Assembly: GCA_004283055.1 (NCBI GenBank)
Contig: SHLP01000022.1
Span: 1-38,280 of the forward strand
Source: Deltaproteobacteria bacterium
GTDB lineage: Bacteria > Myxococcota_A > Polyangia > Polyangiales > Houyiibacteriaceae
Direction: 5' to 3'
Length of the DNA stretch: 38,280 nucleotides
Shown: positions 16,416 through 24,858 of the stretch, in pieces
Numbering within the stretch: the stretch's first letter is position 1
Layout: each line of letters opens with the position of its first letter
Position numbers and translations under genes: made by a program
Notes under the pieces: model-generated
Database searches by the model: none
Told to the model about the DNA's origin: nothing
Seen by the model: the letters and a program-made list of their open reading frames with translations, nothing else

Positions 16416-17993
16416 ATGAACACATCCGCGGGTTACTATCAAGCACCTCGGCAACCGCGCGTGCCGCTCGACGAAGTACTGATCAAGCTCCATCCCGAAG
16501 GTTTCCATCAAGAGTTCGAAGCTGACGGAATCAACATGGGGTCCGGTGGCCTCTCCATGCGGGCATCGGTCTTGCCCGAGGTCGGCTCCGTGCTCCGCTG
16601 CCAGTTGGACAATCCGATCGGCGGAGAAGCGATTGAGATGATCGGTCGAGTCGTTTGGGCGCACGAGAGCGGCCCGCACGTCGGGGAGTTTGGAATCCGG
16701 TTCACGGATTTGTCCGACCGTGACCAGACCCGCATCGAAGCACTGATACAGCGTTGGGGTCGTGCGACCGCCACGGCCCCGCTCGTTCAGCTGCAGCTCG
16801 ATGGGGTTGGCTCTCCGATCGTGGCCGAGGTCCGCTCGGAGACGGAGGCCGCGCTCTGTGTGGAGCAGCCCCTTCCGTTTCTCGCCATTGGCGCCTCGGT
16901 GCTGAACGAGAGCTCCGGCCGGCGCGGGCACCTCGAAGCGGTCGAGCTCAAGATGGACGAAATCACCCCGAGGTTGGTCCTGAGTATCGGCTACGAGCTC
17001 GAAGAGGCGTCGGCTGACTCCGCGTCCAGCGAGGGCGATCGCGATACGCTTCCAGACGACGCGCCTTTGAAGATTCGAGTGCAGCCAAGCGGCCACGAAG
17101 AACGCATGCACGACACCCCTCGCATCGTTTGCTACGACCGCGAATCCGAGACAGCCGATCAAGAACCACTTCGCGAGCGATTCAGCGGCTATTCGAGGTA
17201 TGCATCCGAACGGTTTTCGAGCAGCGTCGAGAACGTACGCTCCGCGCTGCTCGATCGGCTCGTCCCGCACGTGACGAGCAATGTGAGGGAGCTCTTCGGA
17301 CTGCTGGGGCGATTCGTCGCTGCCCTCCGCTCGCAGCTCGACGACAAGCCTCGACGCAAGCAGGTCCCTAGAAGCGAGGCGGCGCGGGCGCATCTCAAGA
17401 ACACACGCCGGAGCCGGCGGCGGTACCTGCTCTTGGCCGCGATGGTCTGCGGGATTGTGGCCGCCGGATGGGGTGTCTACCTCTGGGCCGCGGCTGGTGC
17501 GACCGAGCCTGACGCCGACACAGTGACCGAGGCCAACGCCGAGGCTGGTATCGAGGCCGGCAAGGCCCCTGCAGAGATTCGTCCCGAGGTCGAGAGCGAC
17601 ACGAAGACGGCGGAAGTGACCGCGAAGGCGAAGGGGCCGCGGCCGAGCGACTACGTGCCGCAGGGCGCTCCCCTGCCTCCCAAGGACGTGCGTGGTTCGG
17701 CATTTGGGGCCGATGCCGTCGAGGGTGGCGAGAAGTACGTGCTGCGAATGAGCAACCCCGTCAGCGTACTCGATGGAATCATGGAAGAGGACGGGTTTTC
17801 GGTCACGATCCCTGGAAGTCTCTCACTTTCACGCGCCGGTCCAATCGCCGCCGCGCATCCGGACGTGGAGCATGCCAGCATCCTCAACCGCGGTGATTTC
17901 TCCGAGCTCACCCTCCGCTTCGTTGCGGGTCGGCATCCCGCTTACCGCGTCGAGGCGCGCGGGCCCGCGATTGAGATCACAGTCGCGCGCTAA
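16416..17993 (+). CDS. PilZ-type / single TM / AMIN-like protein
   Basis: A 525-residue protein with an excellent start: AGGAGAG at 16403-16409 is seven bases before the ATG. Residues about 12-115 resemble a PilZ c-di-GMP-binding domain (PRQPR followed by NMGSGGLSM), though both signature motifs are slightly off consensus, so ligand binding is uncertain. A second beta-rich segment follows to about 200. A polar linker leads to one membrane helix at about 337-356, preceded by RRSRRR (cytoplasmic side). After an Ala/Glu-rich linker, the last 85 residues look like an AMIN-type periplasmic beta domain (LRMSNPVSVLDG to AIEITVAR). The layout would connect c-di-GMP sensing inside to the cell wall or a secretin outside. 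Its stop interlocks with htrA. Confidence 0.75.
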   Translation: MNTSAGYYQAPRQPRVPLDEVLIKLHPEGFHQEFEADGINMGSGGLSMRASVLPEVGSVLRCQLDNPIGGEAIEMIGRVVWAHESGPHVGEFGIRFTDLSDRDQTRIEALIQRWGRATATAPLVQLQLDGVGSPIVAEVRSETEAALCVEQPLPFLAIGASVLNESSGRRGHLEAVELKMDEITPRLVLSIGYELEEASADSASSEGDRDTLPDDAPLKIRVQPSGHEERMHDTPRIVCYDRESETADQEPLRERFSGYSRYASERFSSSVENVRSALLDRLVPHVTSNVRELFGLLGRFVAALRSQLDDKPRRKQVPRSEAARAHLKNTRRSRRRYLLLAAMVCGIVAAGWGVYLWAAAGATEPDADTVTEANAEAGIEAGKAPAEIRPEVESDTKTAEVTAKAKGPRPSDYVPQGAPLPPKDVRGSAFGADAVEGGEKYVLRMSNPVSVLDGIMEEDGFSVTIPGSLSLSRAGPIAAAHPDVEHASILNRGDFSELTLRFVAGRHPAYRVEARGPAIEITVAR

Positions 17994-19387
17994 CGCGGGG
18001 TCGAGCGGTTGAGCGGTTGAAAGAACCGCTGAGAATCTCGCTCGATGTACAGCAGGCCCTTGCCATCACGCAGCGCCATCCGAACGTCTTCGATCGTACG
18101 AACAGCCTGGCGGTCAGCTTGAAGGATGATGTCGCCCGGTCGAAGGCCGGCTCGATCCGCGTCGGAGCCAGGCTTCACCGCGCGAACGAAAACTCGACCT
18201 TCGCCTTCGTAGCCCACCCTCGCGCGAAGCCTGGCGGTCAGCTCTTCGAGCGCAAGCCCTAGCATTCCGTTGTCCTCGACGCTCTGCTCACTGGCCCGCG
18301 CGGAGTCCTCGCTCGGCCGCTCCCCGGTGACGACTCCGATCTGCTTGGTCTTTCCGCCGCGGCGCACCTCGAGGTTCACGCGTTCACCGACCCCCTGGCG
18401 CAGCACCGTGCGCAAGAGGTCGTGTCCCTCCCGGATCGGCTGGTTCCCAACCCCGGTGATCACGTCTCCCGACCGCAGACCCGCTTTGTCCGCCGGGCCC
18501 CCGGGCACCACAGCATTGACCAGTGCTCCTCCGTCGAAGTCCCCGCCGAAATGCGCAGCCAGCTCAGGCGTGATTTCCTGAAACGATACCCCGAGCCACG
18601 CCCGCTTGACCGAGCCGCTGGCGATGAGTTGGCTCGCGACGCGCTGAGCGATTTCAGCGGGAATCGCAAAGCCGATTCCGGAGCCGCGGCCGATGATCAT
18701 CGTGTTGATCCCGAGCACCCGCCCTTGAAGGTCAACCAGTGGTCCGCCGGAGTTGCCAGGATTGATGCTGGCGTCGGTCTGTAGATAGTCTTCGATTTCG
18801 TTCGCACCAATCCCTCCGCGCCCTTTCGCGCTGAGGACCCCGGTCGTCACGGTGTAGTCGAGACCAAAGGGAGAACCGATCGCGATGACGAACTGCCCGA
18901 CTCGCGCTCTTTCCGAAGACGCGAACTCGGCCTGCGGCAGTCCTCGAGCGTCGATCTTCAACATGGCGAGGTCGGTCGCAGAATCTGCGCCGACCAGGGT
19001 TGCTGGGTAACGCTTTCCGTTCCTCAACCGCACGTCGATCCGCGTTGCCTCTTTGACGACGTGGTTGTTGGTCAGGATGTAGCCGTCCGAACGCAAGATC
19101 ACACCCGAGCCGCCCCCTCGGACGATGCCTCCCTGTCCCTGGCCTCCGAAAAACGAGGGCAGACCATTGTTCATCGGCCTGCTGACTTCGACTCGGATGC
19201 TGACGACGGAAGACGAGACTGATTCGGCCACGCCGGTCAGGGCGGTTTCGAAGGCGACCGCCCGCGTCAGAGCGTCTTCGTCGACCGCCCCCTTCCTCGG
19301 CGATGCGGATGCGGTGCCCAGTGTGATGGCGGCGAGCATCGCACCCAAAGCTGCGAGCCAAGATCCCCGCTGCATGGTTCGAAACAT
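17990..19387 (-). CDS. HtrA/DegP-family periplasmic serine protease
   Basis: Envelope quality-control protease of 465 residues. It has a signal peptide (WLAALGAMLAAITLG, cleavage after ASA) and a trypsin-like domain with the full triad: His in TNNHVV, Asp in TDLAMLKID, Ser in GNSGGP. Two PDZ domains follow (AWLGVSFQE onward, and GLALEELTARL onward), as in DegP/DegQ. The start is chosen at the ATG of 19387 because GGGAGG (minus strand, 19395-19400) lies seven bases upstream; the in-frame ATG at 19393 and GTG at 19408 sit on or before that site. It is monocistronic and separated by 107 bp from the kinase operon. I see no convincing sigma-E promoter. Confidence 0.94.
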   Translation of the reverse strand: MFRTMQRGSWLAALGAMLAAITLGTASASPRKGAVDEDALTRAVAFETALTGVAESVSSSVVSIRVEVSRPMNNGLPSFFGGQGQGGIVRGGGSGVILRSDGYILTNNHVVKEATRIDVRLRNGKRYPATLVGADSATDLAMLKIDARGLPQAEFASSERARVGQFVIAIGSPFGLDYTVTTGVLSAKGRGGIGANEIEDYLQTDASINPGNSGGPLVDLQGRVLGINTMIIGRGSGIGFAIPAEIAQRVASQLIASGSVKRAWLGVSFQEITPELAAHFGGDFDGGALVNAVVPGGPADKAGLRSGDVITGVGNQPIREGHDLLRTVLRQGVGERVNLEVRRGGKTKQIGVVTGERPSEDSARASEQSVEDNGMLGLALEELTARLRARVGYEGEGRVFVRAVKPGSDADRAGLRPGDIILQADRQAVRTIEDVRMALRDGKGLLYIERDSQRFFQPLNRSTPR

Positions 19388-19393
19388 GAACAT

Positions 19394-19400
19394 ACCTCCC
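19394..19400 (-). promoter_or_regulatory. ribosome-binding site that sets the htrA start
   Basis: GGGAGGT on the minus strand. It is directly against the ATG at 19393 but correctly spaced (about seven bases) for the ATG at 19387, so it decides between three in-frame starts. Confidence 0.75.
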
Positions 19401-19494
19401 TTTGTCACCCCTCAACCTCTCAGGAACGGCGTTGATTCCAACCAGAAACGTAAGGCTCCTGCGCGATATTCAAAACCCCCCAGATTGCGGGATT

Positions 19495-21195
19495 TTAGCG
19501 CCTCAGGCAGGGCAGGGTGATCAGCGCTCGCGTGTGGCGTCCGGGTTCGCTCTCGATCTCGATATTCCCACGATGCTCCTCGATGATATTCCGCACGATC
19601 GAGAGGCCAAGCCCGGTCCCCTGGCCCTTTCGCCGCGTCGAGAAGAAGGGCTCGAAGACCCGGCCGAGCTCGGTCCGCCGAATTCCGACACCATTGTCCT
19701 CGACCTGGATCTGGATCTGGTCCTGACCGTGGAGGCGTGTGGAGAGCCCCAGGCGTCCGCCCTCTTCGGGTGCAGCGTTGCACGCGTTGGTGATGAGATT
19801 GACGAAGACCTGGTGGAGTTGCCCATGCACGGCCTTCACCTCCGGAAGGTTCTCGCCGTACTCACGCACCACCGTGACGTTTGCTTCGTCGAGACTGTGC
19901 TCACAGAAATCTACCGCCTCGTCGAGGACCTCGTTGAGCGAGACGGGCTGCGCCTCTTCTTTCGAAGGGCGTGCATAGCTGAGCAGATTGCGGGTGAAGG
20001 ACATGATGCGATCGGAGCTTCGCAAGATGCGTTCCAGGCGCTTGAGGTCGGCCTGCTCGGCCCCGCTTCGCGACAGCTTGCTCATCAGGTACTCCCCGTA
20101 GACCGAAATGCTCGTCAGCGGGTTGTTGATCTCGTGGACGATGCCCGCCGCGAGCTGGCCGAGAGTCGCCAGCTTCTCGGCGTGGATCACCTGGCCTTCG
20201 AGCTCGCGCACTTCGGTCCTGTCCTGACCAATCGCGATGACGCCGGCAACGCTGCCCTCGGAGTCGAGAATCGGTACCAGCGTGAACCGGAGCCGCGCGT
20301 TTCCGCCTCCGGCTTTGGGCAATCTGAGCTCGAACGGTGGTACCTCGCCACCGCGAAGTGCGTGCACGAAGGCCGACAAGACGCGCGCTCGCTCGTGTTG
20401 GCCCGTGAGCTGCAGTAAATCCTTGGAGACCAGCTCGGCCCGGTCGAGGCCGGTGATGCGACCGAAGGCGCCGCTGACCACGCGTACGTTGCGATCACGT
20501 CCAACGACCAGGACGGGGATGTTCGCATGCTCCAAGAGCTTGTCGAGGTAGTCGCGCAGGTGAAGCGATTCGCGGCGGAGACGGCCGCTCTCTATCGCGG
20601 CGCTGCCTTGGGCGGCCACAATCAAGAGCGCGTCTTCCAAGCGGGAGGGGAGCTCGTCACCGCGTACGAACTCCGCCGCGAGGACGCCGAAGATCTCTCC
20701 ACCCCTCGCTAGTGCAACGTCCAGACCATCGGCAGCAACGAGGTCCTCGCCGGGCCCTGCCATCAAGATGGGCTCGTATGTCCGCCGCAAAACCATACTG
20801 GGCGGCGGCTCCGCCGTTTCGGTAAAGCCCGCTCGAACGAGCCCTGCTTCGGTGATCGCAACTTCGTCCAGCGCGTCGGGCCGAATGTGATGCGTCGTGG
20901 CTTGGACGATGGCGCTTCGCTCCCGCAGTCCGCGCGAAAGCCTCATCGCGAAGCGGATTGTCGGAAAAAGTCGCTCCAGGGCGTGCACGTACGCTCGAAG
21001 GATACTCTCGTCCGTGCTCGGCCCCGTCGTCTCGCGCTGCGCCTGAGTCAGCGAGGCGAGCACGTTAGGCAGGGTGAGGCCTTCGGAACGTTCGCTGCGA
21101 CGTCGCCGTGGCGAAACGATCGACTTCACAGACGACACCCGCGGCTCAGGGTCTTGCTTCGAGACGGGTGGCTTTCTGTGCGCGGAGTCGTCCAT
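19495..21195 (-). CDS. GAF/PAS sensor histidine kinase (NtrB-like)
   Basis: A 566-residue soluble kinase. After a basic N-terminus, residues about 60-205 look like a GAF domain and 215-330 like a PAS domain (IPVLVVGRDRNV onward). The HisKA helix has the phospho-acceptor His355 in VHEINNPLTS. The ATPase domain is complete: N box NLITNACNA, G1 EDNGVGI, F box FEPFFSTRRKG and G2 GTGLGLSI. No membrane segment is present, so it senses cytoplasmic signals. The ATG (21195) is three bases after the stop of the upstream kinase-like gene, so the two are co-transcribed. No response-regulator gene adjoins; the partner is probably elsewhere. Confidence 0.93.
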   Translation of the reverse strand: MDDSAHRKPPVSKQDPEPRVSSVKSIVSPRRRRSERSEGLTLPNVLASLTQAQRETTGPSTDESILRAYVHALERLFPTIRFAMRLSRGLRERSAIVQATTHHIRPDALDEVAITEAGLVRAGFTETAEPPPSMVLRRTYEPILMAGPGEDLVAADGLDVALARGGEIFGVLAAEFVRGDELPSRLEDALLIVAAQGSAAIESGRLRRESLHLRDYLDKLLEHANIPVLVVGRDRNVRVVSGAFGRITGLDRAELVSKDLLQLTGQHERARVLSAFVHALRGGEVPPFELRLPKAGGGNARLRFTLVPILDSEGSVAGVIAIGQDRTEVRELEGQVIHAEKLATLGQLAAGIVHEINNPLTSISVYGEYLMSKLSRSGAEQADLKRLERILRSSDRIMSFTRNLLSYARPSKEEAQPVSLNEVLDEAVDFCEHSLDEANVTVVREYGENLPEVKAVHGQLHQVFVNLITNACNAAPEEGGRLGLSTRLHGQDQIQIQVEDNGVGIRRTELGRVFEPFFSTRRKGQGTGLGLSIVRNIIEEHRGNIEIESEPGRHTRALITLPCLRR

Positions 21196-21198
21196 CGC

Positions 21199-22587
21199 TC
21201 AGCCCTTTGCCCCCGGTTCACTCGACCCGTCGGCAGCACGATCGAGATCGAAGATCTTTTGATGGCCGACGTACGAGGTGGTTTCGTATCGGGTGATCTT
21301 CCCGATCTTGCGGACGATCTCTGCCATTCGCTCCGCTTCGCGGATCAGCACCCGAGCGGCTTTCGCCGCGGCGGAAGACGGCTCGGATTGTCGTAGGAGG
21401 AGCTCGGCGTAAGCCATCATGCTGGTCAAGGGCTGGTTCAGCTCGTGAGCCGCAGTGCCGGCCAGCTCCGCGAGCACTCCCTGTTTCTCGGTAAAAGCGA
21501 GCTTCTTCTGCGTCTCGGCCAGATGTTCTTCGACTCGGATCCGATCGCGCAGGTCGGCGAAAATGAGGACGATCGCGGACGGCTCGCCGTTCTCGTAGAT
21601 GAGAGAAGCGGATAGCTGCACCGGGACTCGCCTCCCGTGGATGTCCACGAGATCGAGCTTCGTCGGTTCGAGCCGTCCCGTGCCGCCGTGCTCGGTGGAG
21701 AGCAGCCGTTGGGTGACGAGCTCGACCGTGGCACGGCCAAGAAGATCTTCGAGCGTCACTGACCCGACCACGTCTGATTCGTGGTAGCCGGTGATTCGCG
21801 CCGCGCTCGCATTGAACAAGCGAACGCGCTGTTCCATGTCCGTCGAAATGATCGCGTCGACGCTAGCGTCGATCAACGATCCCAAGAACTCCATCGTCTT
21901 GACGAGCTCGCGCTCGGTTTGGCGCTGAAGCGTTACGTCTTCGAACGACATGACGGTGTGGTCCTTCGCGCCGAACAGCGGAGCGAACGAGCAGCTGCAC
22001 ACGATGCTCACCCCGTCGCGCCGAAGGACCTGGATGTCCATCGCTCGAGGATATTGGCCCTGTGAGAGTGCGCCGCGAACCCTCGGAAGATCATCGGCCG
22101 AAAGCAGGTACCCAATATCCTGGGACGCGATTGTTTCCTCGCGGTGGCCCGTGATTTCGTGGGAGCGAGGGTTGGCGGTCAGGATTTCGAGCTCGGGGCC
22201 CAGGACCACGACGCCGATCGCCATCGAGGCGAACGCCTCGGAGTAAGGGCGCCGCAAGTCGTCCAGAGGGCTCCGAGCGTGCAGACGCTGGAGACGGACG
22301 AGCAGCGCCGCTCGGCGAACCGGTCGAAACACGAAATCGTCCGCAAACCGTTCGAGCCGATCGGCCTGCTCACCTTCCGAGATTAGGAGAACAGGCATCG
22401 CCTGGGTCGGAGTCCACGCATTTGCACCTGGGTGGGCAGCGTCGAGCACGAGCACGTCGTGCTGCAGCTCCCGATCCCCGAGACCTTCGGTCGCGAGCCA
22501 CTCGACCGACCAATCGGTTCCCTCCAAGCTGGCGACGAGCTTCTGGCTGAGCTCGGGATCTTTTGAAATCAGTGCCAGTGTGGGCAT
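21199..22587 (-). CDS. receiver-like/PAS/PAS/HisKA protein lacking the ATPase domain
   Basis: A 462-residue protein. Residues 1-105 resemble a receiver domain: an Asp in LVLDAA is kept, but the conserved Lys is Arg in FVFRPVR, so it is probably a degenerate receiver. Two PAS domains follow (about 110-225 and 230-350). The HisKA dimerisation helix has His381 in AAHELNQPLTS and its second helix (ERMAEIVRKIGKITRYET). The protein then ends in about 25 residues (YVGHQKIFDLDRA) without any ATPase N, G1, F or G2 box. The stop is clean and I see no frameshifted ATPase remnant downstream; the next gene starts three bases later and is a complete kinase. It may be phosphorylated in trans by that kinase. 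Confidence 0.9.
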   Translation of the reverse strand: MPTLALISKDPELSQKLVASLEGTDWSVEWLATEGLGDRELQHDVLVLDAAHPGANAWTPTQAMPVLLISEGEQADRLERFADDFVFRPVRRAALLVRLQRLHARSPLDDLRRPYSEAFASMAIGVVVLGPELEILTANPRSHEITGHREETIASQDIGYLLSADDLPRVRGALSQGQYPRAMDIQVLRRDGVSIVCSCSFAPLFGAKDHTVMSFEDVTLQRQTERELVKTMEFLGSLIDASVDAIISTDMEQRVRLFNASAARITGYHESDVVGSVTLEDLLGRATVELVTQRLLSTEHGGTGRLEPTKLDLVDIHGRRVPVQLSASLIYENGEPSAIVLIFADLRDRIRVEEHLAETQKKLAFTEKQGVLAELAGTAAHELNQPLTSMMAYAELLLRQSEPSSAAAKAARVLIREAERMAEIVRKIGKITRYETTSYVGHQKIFDLDRAADGSSEPGAKG

Positions 22588-22666
22588 CTCGTTCGTACCC
22601 TACCAGAGACGAGTCTGCTGGTGGCTCTTTCGGGACGGGTGTGTAACCTTGCCCCGGACGGGGCAG

Positions 22667-23473
22667 GTGGCAAAGCCGATCGGCATTTTTGATTCGGGTT
22701 TGGGCGGACTCACGGTGGCCCGAGCCATCTCTGGGTCGGTTCCCGGCGAGGATCTCGTTTATCTAGGGGACACGGCGCGGGTTCCATACGGGACGCGGAG
22801 CGCGAAGACGGTGGTCCGGTATGCGATCGCCTGCGCCGAGCGTCTGCTGAGCTTCGACATCAAACTTTTGGTGGTCGCCTGCAACACGGCGAGCGGCGTC
22901 GCACTCGGTGAGCTCCAGCAACGCCTGGACATCCCGGTCGTCGGCGTGATCCAGCCGGGTGCCCGAGCGGGAGTCCAGGCGACTCGAACGGGGCGCATCG
23001 GCATCCTCGCGACGTCGGGGACGGTCGCGTCGGGAGCCTACGAGCGCGCAATTCTGGCCGAAAACCAGTCGATGAACGTTTTTGCGAGGCCGGCCCCCCT
23101 ATTCGTACCGCTCGCGGAGGAAGGCTGGGTGACCGGCGACGTCCCCAGGCTCGCGGCTCGTCGCTACCTTCAACCGCTGGTCGAGGTGGACGTCGACACG
23201 ATTGTGCTCGGCTGCACCCACTACCCATTGCTCTCCGAGACCATCCATGAAGTCGCGGCGGAGCTGCTCGGCCACGATGTGACGATCGTTGACAGCGCCC
23301 AGGCGACGGCAAGCGCCCTCACCGAGATCCTCGACCTGCCTCTTTCGCGCGAGCGCGCGGCGGGTTCGCTCGAAATCCTGGTCACCGATCTGCCAGGCCA
23401 ATTTGGTGCGGCCGCATCTCGATTCCTCGGGAAGCCGATCGAAGGCCTCAATATCCAGGTGATCGACCTCTGA
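22667..23473 (+). CDS. murI: glutamate racemase
   Basis: Makes D-glutamate for peptidoglycan by interconverting L- and D-glutamate without a cofactor. The two catalytic cysteines are in VACNTAS and LGCTHYPLL, and the N-terminal IGIFDSGLGGL block is intact, as is YLGDTARVPYG. Length is 268 residues, normal. The GTG at 22667 is the right start because the protein then begins MAKPIGIFDSG like other racemases; the frame extends upstream to a position inside the divergent kinase gene, which is not credible. The gene faces away from the kinase operon with about 79 bp between starts. It ends 44 bp before the Ser/Thr kinase gene. Confidence 0.95.
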   Translation: MAKPIGIFDSGLGGLTVARAISGSVPGEDLVYLGDTARVPYGTRSAKTVVRYAIACAERLLSFDIKLLVVACNTASGVALGELQQRLDIPVVGVIQPGARAGVQATRTGRIGILATSGTVASGAYERAILAENQSMNVFARPAPLFVPLAEEGWVTGDVPRLAARRYLQPLVEVDVDTIVLGCTHYPLLSETIHEVAAELLGHDVTIVDSAQATASALTEILDLPLSRERAAGSLEILVTDLPGQFGAAASRFLGKPIEGLNIQVIDL

Positions 23474-23475
23474 GC

Positions 23476-23510
23476 TTGCGTTTTACAATATCATCAAGAT
23501 ATTATGTAAA
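23476..23510 (+). promoter_or_regulatory. AT-rich dyad and candidate promoter before the Ser/Thr kinase
   Basis: An AT-rich island in GC-rich DNA. TTTACAATATC (23482-23492) and GATATTATGTAAA (23498-23510) form an inverted repeat with one 2-base insertion around a 5-base centre. Overlapping it, TTGCGT (23476-23481) and TATTAT (23500-23505), 18 bases apart, fit a housekeeping-sigma promoter. The ATG of the next gene lies only about 12 bases beyond, so a very short leader is implied. There is no T-run, so it is not a terminator for murI. An operator for a dimeric repressor is the simplest reading. Confidence 0.5.
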
Positions 23511-23517
23511 TACTGGC

Positions 23518-24849
23518 ATGCGGGATTTGGGTGGTGGACAGGCAATCGTCTCGGAAGAGCCGCTGGAGGACTCGGAGAATCGTATTTTCGCGACCGGCGA
23601 GCTGCTCGATGGCGTCTACGAGATCGTCAAGCTCCTCGGCCGCGGGGGAATGGGCCAGGTCTTCGAGGCTCACGATCACCTGCTCAATCGTCGAGTTGCG
23701 ATCAAAGCAGCGTGGCCGAATCCCCTGACCCCGCCGCTTCGAAACGAGGCGCGGGCGCTAGCTGCGTTCCAGCATCCAAGCTTGGTCAGCGTCCACACGC
23801 TCGGGGAGCACCGCGGGATCGACTACCTGGTCATGGAGCGCGTCTACGGCGTCTCTTTGACCAAGCACGCCGAAACCCGCTGGGGAAGCGGCGAGCCGTT
23901 CAGCGTGGCCGAAGTGGTGCAGATCCTCCTGCCAGCGGCCGAAGGGCTGAGCGTCGTTCACCGCGCAGGGCTCGTCCATCGCGACATCAAGCCGGACAAC
24001 ATCATGCTCACTCCGGTTCATCGCGTAGTGCTCATGGACTTTGGGCTCGTTTTGCCCGAGTTCGACGTCAACGGAAAGCAGCGTGTCGCGGGCTCTCCTC
24101 CGTACATGGCGCCCGAGGCTCTATTCAATACGGCCGCTCCTGGCAGCGGCCATCTCGTCGATATCTTCGCACTCGGCGTGCTCGCCTACGAGCTGCTCAC
24201 CGGGTCCCGGCCGTACGACGGCAGGACGCTTCGTGAGGTGGTCGCCAACCACGAACGCGGGCAACCCGTGCCGCTCGCCGAGCTCCGACCCGATTGCCCT
24301 CTGGCGATGTGCCAGCTCGTGCACGAAATGCTCAGCCCGAACCCGCAGATGCGCAATCAAAGCGCCGAGGCCGTTGCGTGGCAGCTGCGTGCGGTCGGCG
24401 ACGAGCGACCTCGCAGCCAAAGCACGAAAGAGACGAATCAAAAGGCGCCTTCGGTGTTGATTGTCGATGACGACGTGGACCTGGCGAAGATCCTCACGTT
24501 CTACGTGCGACAGATCCTTGGACCGACCGTGATTCGTGTCGCCCACGACGGGGAAGAGGCATTCCGCGAAGTCCAAAAAGAGGAGCCGGACGTCATGCTG
24601 CTCGATTTGCACATGCCCCGCATGAACGGCGTCGAGCTTTGCATGCAGCTCAGAGGCGAAGGCCTTGCGCAGAGCTGTTCCATCATCTCCGTCAGTGCCG
24701 GCGCGCAGGAGCACGATGTCCAGCTTCTTCATCAGCTCGGGATTCATCACTTCGTCGAGAAGGGATCGAACCTGCGAGAGCGACTTCGAAAGGTCGTCGC
24801 CGAAGCGTGCGGCGACCAGGTTCTGGCGAACGAGTCAACGGGCTCCTAG
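23518..24849 (+). CDS. Hanks-type Ser/Thr kinase with C-terminal receiver domain
   Basis: A 443-residue fusion. The kinase domain (about 35-290) has all the active-site motifs: glycine loop GRGGMGQV, VAIK lysine, HRDIKPDN catalytic loop, DFGL and the APE motif in MAPEAL. After a 20-residue linker there is a complete receiver domain (about 310-430): acidic pair VDDD, phospho-acceptor Asp in LLDLHMP, Ser in VSAG and Lys in VEKG. No membrane helix or PASTA repeats. A histidine kinase may control the Ser/Thr kinase through the receiver, or the receiver may be an output modified by it. The ATG at 23518 follows the candidate promoter; a TTG at 23476 would lie inside it. Confidence 0.9.
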   Translation: MRDLGGGQAIVSEEPLEDSENRIFATGELLDGVYEIVKLLGRGGMGQVFEAHDHLLNRRVAIKAAWPNPLTPPLRNEARALAAFQHPSLVSVHTLGEHRGIDYLVMERVYGVSLTKHAETRWGSGEPFSVAEVVQILLPAAEGLSVVHRAGLVHRDIKPDNIMLTPVHRVVLMDFGLVLPEFDVNGKQRVAGSPPYMAPEALFNTAAPGSGHLVDIFALGVLAYELLTGSRPYDGRTLREVVANHERGQPVPLAELRPDCPLAMCQLVHEMLSPNPQMRNQSAEAVAWQLRAVGDERPRSQSTKETNQKAPSVLIVDDDVDLAKILTFYVRQILGPTVIRVAHDGEEAFREVQKEEPDVMLLDLHMPRMNGVELCMQLRGEGLAQSCSIISVSAGAQEHDVQLLHQLGIHHFVEKGSNLRERLRKVVAEACGDQVLANESTGS

Positions 24850-24858
24850 AGTTCGAGC

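Noticed and set aside
19400-19480. Sigma-E-type stress promoter for htrA
   Set aside because: A GGAATC element is present on the minus strand, but spacing and the -10 element do not fit the known consensus.
21199-22587. Frameshift separating an ATPase domain from the HisKA protein
   Set aside because: No N, G1, F or G2 box appears in any frame between the HisKA helix and the next start. The next gene has its own complete N-terminus and HisKA domain.
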